DNA of 64,000 nt. It comes from a virus. The position numbers and the translations under genes are program-made. The stretch spans positions 124,001-188,000 of the IMG/VR virus record IMGVR_UViG_3300034073_003340; one strand, written 5' to 3'. Below, one piece after another: positions 32,820 through 39,045 of the stretch (within the stretch, counting starts at the first letter, position 1; the number at the start of each line of letters is the position of its first letter). Below the pieces are notes generated by a model. That model worked only from the letters and a program-made list of their open reading frames with translations, was not told the origin of the DNA and did not search any database.

Positions 32820-32822
32820 AAG
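32794..32822 (+). promoter_or_regulatory. Sigma70-like promoter 6 nt before an ATG
   Basis: TTGCTC, spacer 17, TAAAAG, ending 6 nt before ATG 32829. Predicts an almost leaderless transcript. Confidence 0.35.
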
Positions 32823-32828
32823 AGCGAG

Positions 32829-33212
32829 ATGGAAGAAAAAGAGTTTCAGCAGCATACAGCTAAGATAGCTAGAACCATACAGCGCGACCTACGGTTGATC
32901 GTGGCTGCTTCCATTTCTTTTCCACTCTTTGCTGCGGCTGGATTCGTTTTTGGTATCACCAGCATAATAGTTTTGCTAGCTTCCTTGATATCAGTCATTG
33001 CGGTATATTTTCTACACTTTAATTCACACGGGCATCTCCATCAGTGGTGGTGGATGAGAAGTGGTCCAATTGTCGCATTGAATCTAGAAGATTATACTCC
33101 TGCTCGAAAGTGGTGTATAGAGAGTAACTATTCTTTCTTCGAGATTATGCCTGGCGTATTCAAATTCTTTCGCACCAAAGACGCAGTTCACTTCAAACTA
33201 ATTTGGTGTTGA
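32829..33212 (+). CDS. FKL-family protein with two membrane helices (127 aa)
   Basis: A charged N-terminus of about 20 residues, two hydrophobic helices (LIVAASISFPLFAAAGFVFG and IIVLLASLISVIAVYFL), then HQWWWMRSGP, helix ARKWCIESN and terminal FRTKDAVHFKLIWC. Same architecture as the gene at 7869-8354, although the sequences differ. Likely an inner-membrane protein exposing the FKL domain. Function unknown. Confidence 0.7.
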   Translation: MEEKEFQQHTAKIARTIQRDLRLIVAASISFPLFAAAGFVFGITSIIVLLASLISVIAVYFLHFNSHGHLHQWWWMRSGPIVALNLEDYTPARKWCIESNYSFFEIMPGVFKFFRTKDAVHFKLIWC

Positions 33213-33227
33213 TTACAAATTGCTTCC

Positions 33228-33287
33228 TAGAATTCTAGGTGCTAGGCTTTAAAAACTCGCAAGTTTAGATCGAACCGATCTTGCGAG
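33228..33287 (+). other. Two palindromes in the gap before the FKL cluster
   Basis: CCTAGAATTCTAGG (33228-33241) is a perfect palindrome. CTCGCAAG (from 33256) pairs with CTTGCGAG, with an inner ATCG/CGAT. An AGATCGAA copy is inside. They may terminate the preceding gene and regulate the next. Confidence 0.4.
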
Positions 33288-33290
33288 GCA

Positions 33291-33319
33291 TTGTGACTAC
33301 CGTCTACCAATACTTAAAA
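33291..33319 (+). promoter_or_regulatory. Sigma70-like promoter for FKL cluster 33-35 kb
   Basis: TTGTGA, spacer 17, TTAAAA, ending 9 nt before ATG 33329. Confidence 0.35.
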
Positions 33320-33328
33320 ACAGCCGTC

Positions 33329-33691
33329 ATGTCATATCAGACAGTGAGGATTGAAGAAATAATGAGCGACTGGGGGACATTCATTCCAGAATATCGTAAA
33401 GCCTGGCAGAGTAGTTACGATCCCAAGTTTCAGACCCCTATGAAGCCCAGAGAGCATCAATCACAGCTTGCCGGTATTGATTCTTTACCTAGCAACCGAT
33501 GGGTCAAACCTCGCATTCCTGAGGGCTCTAAGACGCAAAAATTAGAAGTTGAAAAAGCCATTCAGAGTTGGCTTCGAGAGAATAAGATAAAATATCGTTC
33601 ATGCCTGATTGAGCACGACAGTTCCATATTCTGGGTATATATCTTTAAGAGAATATCAGACGCGGTGTTGTTTAAGTTATCCTGGGGCTAG
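33329..33691 (+). CDS. FKL-family protein (120 aa)
   Basis: Longer N-terminal region (MSYQTVRIEEIMSDWG) of unknown nature, then the domain: helix VEKAIQSWLRENK, strand SIFWVYIF and terminal FKRISDAVLFKLSWG. Start at 33329 follows the promoter; 33362 is an alternative. The terminal codons TGG GGC supply GGGG, 5 nt from the next ATG. Heads a run of five chained paralogs. Function unknown. Confidence 0.7.
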   Translation: MSYQTVRIEEIMSDWGTFIPEYRKAWQSSYDPKFQTPMKPREHQSQLAGIDSLPSNRWVKPRIPEGSKTQKLEVEKAIQSWLRENKIKYRSCLIEHDSSIFWVYIFKRISDAVLFKLSWG

Positions 33692-33692
33692 A

Positions 33693-34043
33693 ATGAATCA
33701 TAGAAAGAAACCAAGATATCGTATTTCTAGAAGATCTCGACGTAGTCGAGTTCATAGGGCAAATCTCAAACTTAGAAGTTACAGACAAATAAAAACTGGC
33801 GGCTGGTATGTGATTTCTGAACTTGAATTCAGCAAACAAACTCTACGAGATATAGAGTTACTTTGGCTCAACCTTCATGCGCCTGATGTTGAGATAACCT
33901 ACAAGTTTGTTGAAAATTACCAACGTATGCCTCTTTATCGAAAAGGTCTCTGGAGTGGAAAGGCTTATTTTGTTAAGTTCGATCCAAAAGATTCATTAGT
34001 TGCCATGAATTTTAGAGTGTTTTGGTGGGATCTGGATGATTAG
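33693..34043 (+). CDS. Divergent FKL-family protein with basic N-terminus (116 aa)
   Basis: Begins MNHRKKPRYRISRRSRRSR, strongly basic and possibly nucleic-acid binding. The domain follows: LRDIELLWLNLH and a degenerate end FDPKDSLVAMNFRVFWW with a DLDD tail, so K and L of the motif are lost but the D, F and aromatic pattern remain. Shine-Dalgarno lies in the previous gene's last codons. Function unknown. Confidence 0.6.
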   Translation: MNHRKKPRYRISRRSRRSRVHRANLKLRSYRQIKTGGWYVISELEFSKQTLRDIELLWLNLHAPDVEITYKFVENYQRMPLYRKGLWSGKAYFVKFDPKDSLVAMNFRVFWWDLDD

Positions 34044-34344
34044 AAAACCATATACTATCGAATGTCATCAGTCTGAGCTATCATCGGACGCTATACATTG
34101 GATTGAAAATAGCACCTATGATCTAGCCTGGATAACACGTTGTTGGAGAACGTGGACGGAGCCGGCTCGGACGGATGAGTTCTCATTGGAAGAGTATTCT
34201 AAGATACTGCTTTCCAACACTTCCGATCCGGAGATACCTTTGAGAAGAAGAAAGATTGACGCTGTTCAATTTGTAAGCAAAAGAGATGCTTTGTATTTCA
34301 AATTGGTATTTTTAGATGACGCACAAGGAAATGGTCCGCACTGA
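34036..34344 (+). CDS. FKL-family protein (102 aa)
   Basis: ATG overlaps the previous stop by 8 nt, with GGTGGGA upstream. Helix DAIHWIENSTYD, then a longer charged insert, then FVSKRDALYFKLVF followed by a tail (LDDAQGNGPH) created by read-through into the next gene's start region. Function unknown. Confidence 0.65.
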   Translation: MIRKPYTIECHQSELSSDAIHWIENSTYDLAWITRCWRTWTEPARTDEFSLEEYSKILLSNTSDPEIPLRRRKIDAVQFVSKRDALYFKLVFLDDAQGNGPH

Positions 34345-34558
34345 TCTTATCATTCCAAAGCTACGGAATGGTAAACCAATTACATGGGCACGAAATCCCA
34401 TGGGCACTCGCTATACTGTGAAACCTGAAGTACGAGAATGGCTTCACCAAAACACAACCGGTCATTGGTATTTCTTCACTGATTCTAAGACTTCACAGCT
34501 TTCCATTGCTTTCCATAAAAAGCAAGATGCGGTCTTTTGGAAGCTAACGTGGCATTGA
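34316..34558 (+). CDS. FKL-family protein (80 aa)
   Basis: Helix EVREWLHQNT, strand HWYFFTD, and terminal FHKKQDAVFWKLTWH. The start at 34316 overlaps the previous gene by 29 nt; ATG 34331 is possible but poorly spaced. Function unknown. Confidence 0.7.
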   Translation: MTHKEMVRTDLIIPKLRNGKPITWARNPMGTRYTVKPEVREWLHQNTTGHWYFFTDSKTSQLSIAFHKKQDAVFWKLTWH

Positions 34559-34860
34559 AACCATTATTCTACATGCTGGCAAAACACGGCCCATGGAATC
34601 ACCATGTTCGTGTTAGTAGCGTGTCGATTATGCTAGATGTTGAGAACTGGCTCAACAGCACTGGGAAGGTGTTGAATGTTGACTATGAAAGTCTGATTGA
34701 GAGAATCGAGCACAAAACTACCAAGAAGACTTTTGTTCCAAACTTGAGCCCGAGTCGTTATTCCCCTCGGGCCCAAGTTACTCAATCAGTTGAACCGATC
34801 ATATTTTTCAATGATCCAAACATAGCGACCTATGTAAAGCTCACATGGGGCGGTCGGTGA
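34549..34860 (+). CDS. FKL-family protein, GTG start (103 aa)
   Basis: GTG at 34549 has GGAAG 5 nt upstream inside the previous gene; ATG 34573 is the alternative. Helix MLDVENWLNSTGK, long middle with K and T, and end FNDPNIATYVKLTWGG. Ends 1 nt from the convergent IF-1 stop. Function unknown. Confidence 0.65.
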   Translation: MALKPLFYMLAKHGPWNHHVRVSSVSIMLDVENWLNSTGKVLNVDYESLIERIEHKTTKKTFVPNLSPSRYSPRAQVTQSVEPIIFFNDPNIATYVKLTWGGR

Positions 34861-35079
34861 TCATTTATATCGGAATGTGATTCGACCCTTGGATAGGTCA
34901 TAGGGTGTCATTTCTAATTCCACTGCGTCGCCTACAAGCACTTTGATGTTGTTCTTGCGCATCTTGCCTGAGATGTGACCAATAATCATGGCGTCATTCT
35001 CTAGCTTTACACGGAATAGCGCGTTAGGAAGGATCTCAGTGACTTGACCCTTCATCTTCAATGTATCTTCTTTGCTCAT
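34861..35079 (-). CDS. infA: Translation initiation factor IF-1
   Basis: 72 residues, the size of bacterial IF-1, with a single S1/OB fold: [58 protein letters not shown]. The GKMRKN and [10 protein letters not shown] segments are diagnostic. The ITFRYK ending is close to alphaproteobacterial IF-1 (RITYRFK), suggesting capture from such a host. It would bind the 30S A site and could bias initiation toward phage mRNAs, which here often seem leaderless or hairpin-masked (inference). Confidence 0.95.
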   Translation of the reverse strand: MSKEDTLKMKGQVTEILPNALFRVKLENDAMIIGHISGKMRKNNIKVLVGDAVELEMTPYDLSKGRITFRYK

Positions 35080-35106
35080 ATATCTCTTCGTTAAGGAATC
35101 CCAGGG

Positions 35107-35113
35107 TATTTAG
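35107..35113 (-). promoter_or_regulatory. CTAAATA late motif in a hairpin loop upstream of infA
   Basis: Minus strand CTAAATA lies in the loop region of CAGGGTA...TACCCTG (35102-35121), which also overlaps the Nudix stop. About 28 nt before ATG 35079. Confidence 0.45.
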
Positions 35114-35518
35114 TTACCCTGAGACTTTGATAGTTTGACCTTCTACGCTATCGTCGTCTAGCATAGGTATGATCCACCTCAAATTGGGAATGATGTTATC
35201 GGGTAGATCATAGGTGTCAAATACTCCAATGACTTCGTCAGTGCAAGTTCTAATTTCCTCTAACGCCTCACTGTCATGGTATGAGAAGAAGTGAACCTTG
35301 AAGCCTGGTCCCACAAGGGTAATCCTCAGGTCCCAATCAAGATCCACTCCTGCCTCTTCGATGAACTCCCGGTTCATAGCGCCAAAGGAAAGTTCACCAG
35401 GCTCTATTTTTCCACCAATGGCGTTATAAAGACCAGCTTGCCAGGCTGGTCGATTCTTGAGAATCAATGCTACTTTTGATCCGTCGTCATTATACAGGAG
35501 TCCAGCGACATATTCCAT
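35114..35518 (-). CDS. Nudix hydrolase (134 aa)
   Basis: Complete Nudix box GGKIEPGELSFGAMNREFIEEAG (G-x5-E-x7-REx2EExG pattern), with a preceding LYNAIGG strand. Hydrolyses nucleoside diphosphates linked to another moiety; the exact substrate cannot be read. Start overlaps the clpP stop as TAATG. Between clpP and infA on the same strand. Confidence 0.88.
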   Translation of the reverse strand: MEYVAGLLYNDDGSKVALILKNRPAWQAGLYNAIGGKIEPGELSFGAMNREFIEEAGVDLDWDLRITLVGPGFKVHFFSYHDSEALEEIRTCTDEVIGVFDTYDLPDNIIPNLRWIIPMLDDDSVEGQTIKVSG

Positions 35519-36150
35519 TATCGTTTATTCCCTGCGCCCATGATCTTGATTTGATCACAAACACCGAGATCAAGGGCTTCTTCAGCAGATAACCAGACAT
35601 CATGAGCTGGTAGCAGCTTTTCTTCAATCTGTGACTTAGTCATACCGGTATGCTTGATATAATGATTCATCATTCGCTGCTGTGTGAGTTCGTATTCTCT
35701 AACAGTGGCAAAGAGTTCATGAGCCTTACCACGATCACCCCATGACCACTGGTGGCTTAAAATTGAAGTATTTGGTGTCAGAATTCTATGACCTTTGGCT
35801 CCCGCAATGAATGTTAAGAACCCACAGCTACCAATCATACCTAAGCCAATTGTATGAACTGGAATAGCCGAGCCTTCCATCGCATCAATAATAGCAAAAG
35901 CACTATTGACTTCACCACCTGGACTGTTGATTATCAGGGTGAGATGGTCAAAGTCATTCTGCGGTGTAAGGTTAGCTTCTAGAATCCAAGTTACGATTTT
36001 GGAAGCATTCTCACTATTGAAACCACCACTCAAAAAGTAGATACCTTTGTCTCGCAGGGTGGGTTGTGGATTGACCGGGGGCGACGTCAGCAAAGTTGTA
36101 GCGTCAGGTCCAACCGCGACCGCCTGATCCACTACGGCTTTCTTTTTCAT
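35518..36150 (-). CDS. clpP: ClpP-like serine protease
   Basis: 210 residues. A 20-30 residue N-terminal extension precedes the ClpP fold: LTLIINSPGGEVNSAFAI, GMIGSCGFLTFIAGAKG (nucleophile Ser in the GSCG turn), ILSHQWSWGDRGKAHE (catalytic His) and AHDVWLSAEEALDLGVCD (Asp). The triad is complete. Ser is in GSCG rather than ASMG. The phage's own ClpA (24759) carries a ClpP-docking loop. Could degrade host proteins or act in head maturation. Confidence 0.9.
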   Translation of the reverse strand: MKKKAVVDQAVAVGPDATTLLTSPPVNPQPTLRDKGIYFLSGGFNSENASKIVTWILEANLTPQNDFDHLTLIINSPGGEVNSAFAIIDAMEGSAIPVHTIGLGMIGSCGFLTFIAGAKGHRILTPNTSILSHQWSWGDRGKAHELFATVREYELTQQRMMNHYIKHTGMTKSQIEEKLLPAHDVWLSAEEALDLGVCDQIKIMGAGNKR

Positions 36151-36261
36151 GTTATCTCCTTAAACCCATAATCGGGCAACATCACCAATATATTAGAAAA
36201 ATGTCTGATTTGTCAGTAATCAAATTTTGCGTGATCTACCCAGCGACGCTAGAGCAACCGT

Positions 36262-36633
36262 ATGATTAAGAAAACTATTATGTTGTTACAGAGTTCATCG
36301 ACTGGTAAAATCTTGTTAAAAAAGAGAGGCAACGTCTGGGGTTTCACCGCTGATATCCAATGGGGTAAGGACCAATCAGATGTCTTTAATGGTATAAGTG
36401 AGATTAAGGAATTGATTGGCTTAGACGATGAAGATAATATGGTTCTGGATTATCTAGGAAATATAGCCAAGATAGGAGTATGGCACTGCGTCTACGATGG
36501 AGAACCTCAACCAAAGTCATCCAACGCCAGTTGGTTCCCCCTATTCAACTTCCCTGAAAATTTTGATCCAACCACTGACCGACTTTTTGAAAATGATCTC
36601 TTTGTGAGTAAATTAATATCACCAAGTAGTTGA
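36262..36633 (+). CDS. Nudix-like fold, possibly inactive (123 aa)
   Basis: Begins MIKKTIMLLQSSSTGKILLK. The order of strands and helix (GNVWGFTADI, DVFNGISEIKELIGLDDED) resembles a Nudix domain, but the REx2EE glutamates are not present, so any activity is doubtful. The stop overlaps the TTGACA of the tRNA-Leu promoter. Unrelated proteins are possible. Confidence 0.5.
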   Translation: MIKKTIMLLQSSSTGKILLKKRGNVWGFTADIQWGKDQSDVFNGISEIKELIGLDDEDNMVLDYLGNIAKIGVWHCVYDGEPQPKSSNASWFPLFNFPENFDPTTDRLFENDLFVSKLISPSS

Positions 36634-36656
36634 CAACGAGGTATCTTGAATACATA
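36630..36656 (+). promoter_or_regulatory. Promoter of the tRNA-Leu region
   Basis: TTGACA (36630-36635), spacer 15, TACATA. The tRNA begins 13 nt downstream of the -10. Confidence 0.45.
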
Positions 36657-36669
36657 AGTAAAGAGTAAC

Positions 36670-36754
36670 GCGCCTATGGTGGAATTGGTAGACACATCAG
36701 ATTTAGGTTCTGACGTCGAAAGGTGTGGGGGTTCGAGTCCCTCTAGGCGCACCA
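36670..36754 (+). tRNA. tRNA-Leu (anticodon UAG)
   Basis: Acceptor GCGCCTA/TAGGCGC, anticodon stem TCAGA/TCTGA with loop TTTAGGT (anticodon TAG), a long variable arm, T-arm with GTTCGAG loop, and encoded ACCA 3' end. Long variable arm confirms class II Leu. It would read CUA and other CUN codons. Confidence 0.93.
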
Positions 36755-36795
36755 AAACAAATAGATGGACACCAAGCCTAGAACTATTTGTTTTG
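36753..36795 (+). terminator. Hairpin after tRNA-Leu
   Basis: CAAAACAAATAG pairs with CTATTTGTTTTG, a 12-bp stem beginning at the tRNA CCA end. A/T-rich 3' arm; probable terminator or 3' processing signal. Confidence 0.55.
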
Positions 36796-36799
36796 ATTG

Positions 36800-36914
36800 C
36801 TGTAGGCGGGTTAAGACCCAAGCAAAAAGCCTAGCTGTTCATGGTAGCGGGTGGAGGATTCAGTGAACGTGACTGAGTCTATAGTGTTATGAACTCTCTT
36901 CTAGAGACCTACAG
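36800..36914 (+). ncRNA. Candidate structured RNA between two tRNAs
   Basis: A 7-bp closing stem CTGTAGG (36800-36806)/CCTACAG (36908-36914) encloses GGGT-TAAG-ACCC (36808-36819), then GTTCAT (36837-36842)/ATGAAC (36889-36894) capping GATTCAGT (36857-36864)/ACTGAGTC (36872-36879), then TCTCT/AGAGA (36895-36907), which abuts the closing stem as a T-arm would. No tRNA T-loop sequence and no CCA are present. It has no long ORF. May be a tRNA-like or regulatory RNA, or a leader of the next gene. Confidence 0.35.
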
Positions 36915-36938
36915 TAGATCGAACAATGGAGAGTTGTT

Positions 36939-37073
36939 ATGATCACCGAAATTCTTATAAAATCGTTCTTTGGGCTGTTAATGCTCGGTATGATCTATAG
37001 CGGGTGGAAACAGATTCCACCGGAAAGCCCTGAAATGCTAGCAGCTCGCAAGCGTTACGGAAAGTCCAAGTAA
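36939..37073 (+). CDS. Small membrane protein (44 aa)
   Basis: MITEILIKSFFGLLMLGMIY forms one hydrophobic helix, followed by SGWKQIPPESPEML and a basic end. GGAGAG lies 5 nt before ATG. Wedged between the structured-RNA candidate and tRNA-Arg. TAGATCGAA at 36915 is upstream. Function unknown. Confidence 0.6.
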   Translation: MITEILIKSFFGLLMLGMIYSGWKQIPPESPEMLAARKRYGKSK

Positions 37074-37078
37074 ACACT

Positions 37079-37154
37079 GGCTCCTTAGGCTAACTGGAAA
37101 AACCGGAGACCTCCTAAGTCTCATTTACAGGTTCGAGTCCTGTAGGGGTCACCA
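37079..37154 (+). tRNA. tRNA-Arg (anticodon CCU)
   Basis: Acceptor GGCTCCT/AGGGGTC (two G-U pairs), anticodon stem GAGAC/GTCTC with loop CTCCTAA (anticodon CCT), T-arm ACAGG-TTCGAGT-CCTGT, and encoded ACCA. The D-stem has one mismatch. Reads AGG, typically rare in many hosts. Confidence 0.88.
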
Positions 37155-37159
37155 TTACC

Positions 37160-37909
37160 ATGTTCAAATTCCAAACCAACAAATTCCCTCATCAACGATC
37201 TTTCATAGAAAAGATCCTGAGGAGATTCTATCTACCTTCTCCCAAGTATTACAAATTCAGATTGCTTTCGAGCAACAATCGCTATGAAATCAAGATAAAG
37301 AAAAAGTTCCCTATCAGGTGGTTTTTTTGGGAAACCATTCCTGATATCTGGCATAGGATGGTAGTGGAATCTTACAGATCAGTTGAAGATTTTATTCGTT
37401 ATAGAACCAAACATCGATATCATTTGGTCGATACCGGTTTGAAACCCGGTTACTACGACACTGATACCCGTATGCTCCATTCTTGTTTTAATCTATTTGT
37501 TGATTATGTGGAAATAGAACTTGCCGCGATGAACCTATCGCACGAGGCTGATGACGGAACCAGTAAGACCTTCTATGAAACCTGGTTTCAATTTAAAAGA
37601 AAAAGAATTCGAGATGCCAGTCAAGGTATTGCCTTACTGGATCGGGAAATACAGCAAAATAACTATCCGGGTTCGAGAAACCAGTTATTTGTGGAGAAAA
37701 AGTTCTTATATACTTGGTGGAAGGTTTATCGACCATTGCGGTCTGATCCCTATACAGATCAGTTGATCTGGGACGTAAATCCTAAAACTGGTGAGGCTAT
37801 CTTTAAAGATAGATATGCGATAGTTGATAACCTGGCCGATTTCTATGAGGCAGAAGATACTGAAATGCTGGTACGTCTCATGAACGTGAGATCAAGTCTT
37901 TGGACATAA
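37160..37909 (+). CDS. Unknown 249-residue basic/aromatic protein
   Basis: Begins MFKFQTNKFPHQRSFIEK 5 nt after tRNA-Arg. Very rich in aromatic and basic residues (KKKFPIRWFFWETIPDIWHR, FKRKRIRDASQG). Mostly helical in appearance. No catalytic motif recognised. Proteins of this look accompany tRNA clusters in some large phages, but I cannot name it. Confidence 0.6.
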   Translation: MFKFQTNKFPHQRSFIEKILRRFYLPSPKYYKFRLLSSNNRYEIKIKKKFPIRWFFWETIPDIWHRMVVESYRSVEDFIRYRTKHRYHLVDTGLKPGYYDTDTRMLHSCFNLFVDYVEIELAAMNLSHEADDGTSKTFYETWFQFKRKRIRDASQGIALLDREIQQNNYPGSRNQLFVEKKFLYTWWKVYRPLRSDPYTDQLIWDVNPKTGEAIFKDRYAIVDNLADFYEAEDTEMLVRLMNVRSSLWT

Positions 37910-37937
37910 AGTTCTTGCTCTTTATATAAAATGCTTG

Positions 37938-37945
37938 TATAAATA
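37938..37945 (+). promoter_or_regulatory. TATAAATA late motif upstream of tRNA-Pro
   Basis: Exact T4-like late octamer on the plus strand, 11 nt before the tRNA 5' end. Confidence 0.5.
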
Positions 37946-37956
37946 GAGCATAACAA

Positions 37957-38033
37957 CGGGGTTTAGCGCAGCCTGGTAGCGCACCTGCTTTGGGAGCAGG
38001 GGGCCGTAGGTTCGAATCCTACAATCCCGACCA
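37957..38033 (+). tRNA. tRNA-Pro (anticodon UGG)
   Basis: Acceptor CGGGGTT/AATCCCG, anticodon stem CCTGC/GCAGG with loop TTTGGGA (anticodon TGG), T-arm with GTTCGAATC, encoded ACCA. Followed by a classical terminator. Confidence 0.94.
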
Positions 38034-38061
38034 AAGGCCGAACAGAAATGTTCGGCCTTTT
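38033..38061 (+). terminator. Intrinsic terminator after tRNA-Pro
   Basis: AAAGGCCGAAC (38033-38043) pairs with GTTCGGCCTTT (38050-38060), followed by TTCCTT. Confidence 0.85.
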
Positions 38062-38063
38062 CC

Positions 38064-38091
38064 TTGACTTCTGTTCCTGTTCTGCTAACAT
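38064..38091 (+). promoter_or_regulatory. Sigma70-like promoter 6 nt before an ATG
   Basis: TTGACT, spacer 16, TAACAT, ending 6 nt before ATG 38098. No Shine-Dalgarno is present, so the mRNA should be leaderless. Confidence 0.55.
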
Positions 38092-38097
38092 CTTGGC

Positions 38098-38379
38098 ATG
38101 TATTATATAGAAAATACAGATTGGCACATCATTGTTCTTAATTCCAAAGAGACTGATGTCTTCTTTGAAGTATTCAATCTTGCAGATGAAGAAATACCTA
38201 GTCATCTGATTAACGCAGGCTGGCGATTTATCAGGGATGATGCTTACCAGTGGCTGCTAGACAATGTTGGTGTTGCTAATGTGGATTGGCGACACCAAGG
38301 AACACGCACCTCACGTGAATTTTTGTTTCGCGACAAGGAAAAAGCCATGCTATTCAAGCTGACATTCCACGGGACATAA
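38098..38379 (+). CDS. FKL-family protein, solitary copy (93 aa)
   Basis: Strand WHIIVLNSKETDVFFEV, helix DAYQWLLDNVG, and terminal FRDKEKAMLFKLTFHGT. It has its own promoter, unlike chained copies. Function unknown. Confidence 0.72.
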   Translation: MYYIENTDWHIIVLNSKETDVFFEVFNLADEEIPSHLINAGWRFIRDDAYQWLLDNVGVANVDWRHQGTRTSREFLFRDKEKAMLFKLTFHGT

Positions 38380-38394
38380 TCATATCCTTTTCGC

Positions 38395-38422
38395 TTGACT
38401 AGCACCCTAATCGTGTTATTCA
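38395..38422 (+). promoter_or_regulatory. Sigma70-like promoter 6 nt before an ATG
   Basis: TTGACT, spacer 16, TATTCA, ending 6 nt before ATG 38429. Same geometry as 38064-38091. Confidence 0.55.
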
Positions 38423-38428
38423 TAGGAC

Positions 38429-38626
38429 ATGGACATATTATCATTCATGGCAGAGCATCCCATCCTCACGGTGATCCTCGCCTTTATCGCAGGAAGCGTA
38501 GTCACCTCACCCTTTCGGTATGGTTTTCGCGCCTACAATAGACATCTTCGTTCCAAGAACATAGCGGCCCAGGGTTGGCCGCCTGAGCATTTGGACGCCG
38601 ATGGTGATTTCAAGAAGACGGAGTAA
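38429..38626 (+). CDS. Small membrane protein with GWPPEHLDADGDF motif (65 aa)
   Basis: One hydrophobic helix (PILTVILAFIAGSVVTSPF) and then the tail IAAQGWPPEHLDADGDFKKT. That tail pattern is familiar from many short phage and bacterial hypothetical proteins; its role is unknown. The leaderless-type promoter lies directly upstream. Confidence 0.65.
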   Translation: MDILSFMAEHPILTVILAFIAGSVVTSPFRYGFRAYNRHLRSKNIAAQGWPPEHLDADGDFKKTE

Positions 38627-38631
38627 AAATA

Positions 38632-39045
38632 ATGGGTCTCCAGGTTATTCTCAATTTCCAGTCAATGGACAATGTCGTATTTGACCTGCCTGCCATGAAC
38701 GCCCACTTCATGAAGCCGGGCTTTGGAAGTTTCAATGAGCTCTACTCGGAGTTCACGATCGGCGAAACGGCCTATCACACGGGCGAAACCTATCAGGGTC
38801 CGTTTATTCTCGACGGAAATGGCGATCTCAAGATCGCCTGTCGGGAAGAAGATTACTTTGCGCAGTATGCGGACTATACCGAGGTGTGGGGCTGCTTCAG
38901 CGAAGAAACAGCCGAGGATATGTCCAAGTTTATGAAGAGCGGGCGAATGGTCTTGCGTCTCGATATCGAGGGCAATGAAACCAAATACTTTATCATCGAA
39001 CCCAATCAGGTGACGATGAAGCTTCAAAGTCAGCTGACTATCTGA
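38632..39045 (+). CDS. Unknown 137-residue protein
   Basis: Begins MGLQVILNFQSMDNVVFDL. GGAG 8 nt before ATG. Beta-rich N-terminus, acidic middle (ACREEDYFAQYADYTEVW) and a C-terminal strand pair (RMVLRLDIEGNETKYFIIE). Codon use is more GC-rich than in neighbours, hinting at a different origin. Converges with the minus-strand gene at 39046. Confidence 0.55.
   Translation: MGLQVILNFQSMDNVVFDLPAMNAHFMKPGFGSFNELYSEFTIGETAYHTGETYQGPFILDGNGDLKIACREEDYFAQYADYTEVWGCFSEETAEDMSKFMKSGRMVLRLDIEGNETKYFIIEPNQVTMKLQSQLTI

Noticed and set aside
36800-36914. A fourth tRNA gene in this segment
   Set aside because: The arms resemble a tRNA layout but there is no T-loop TTCxA, no CCA and no 7-nt anticodon loop in the right place.
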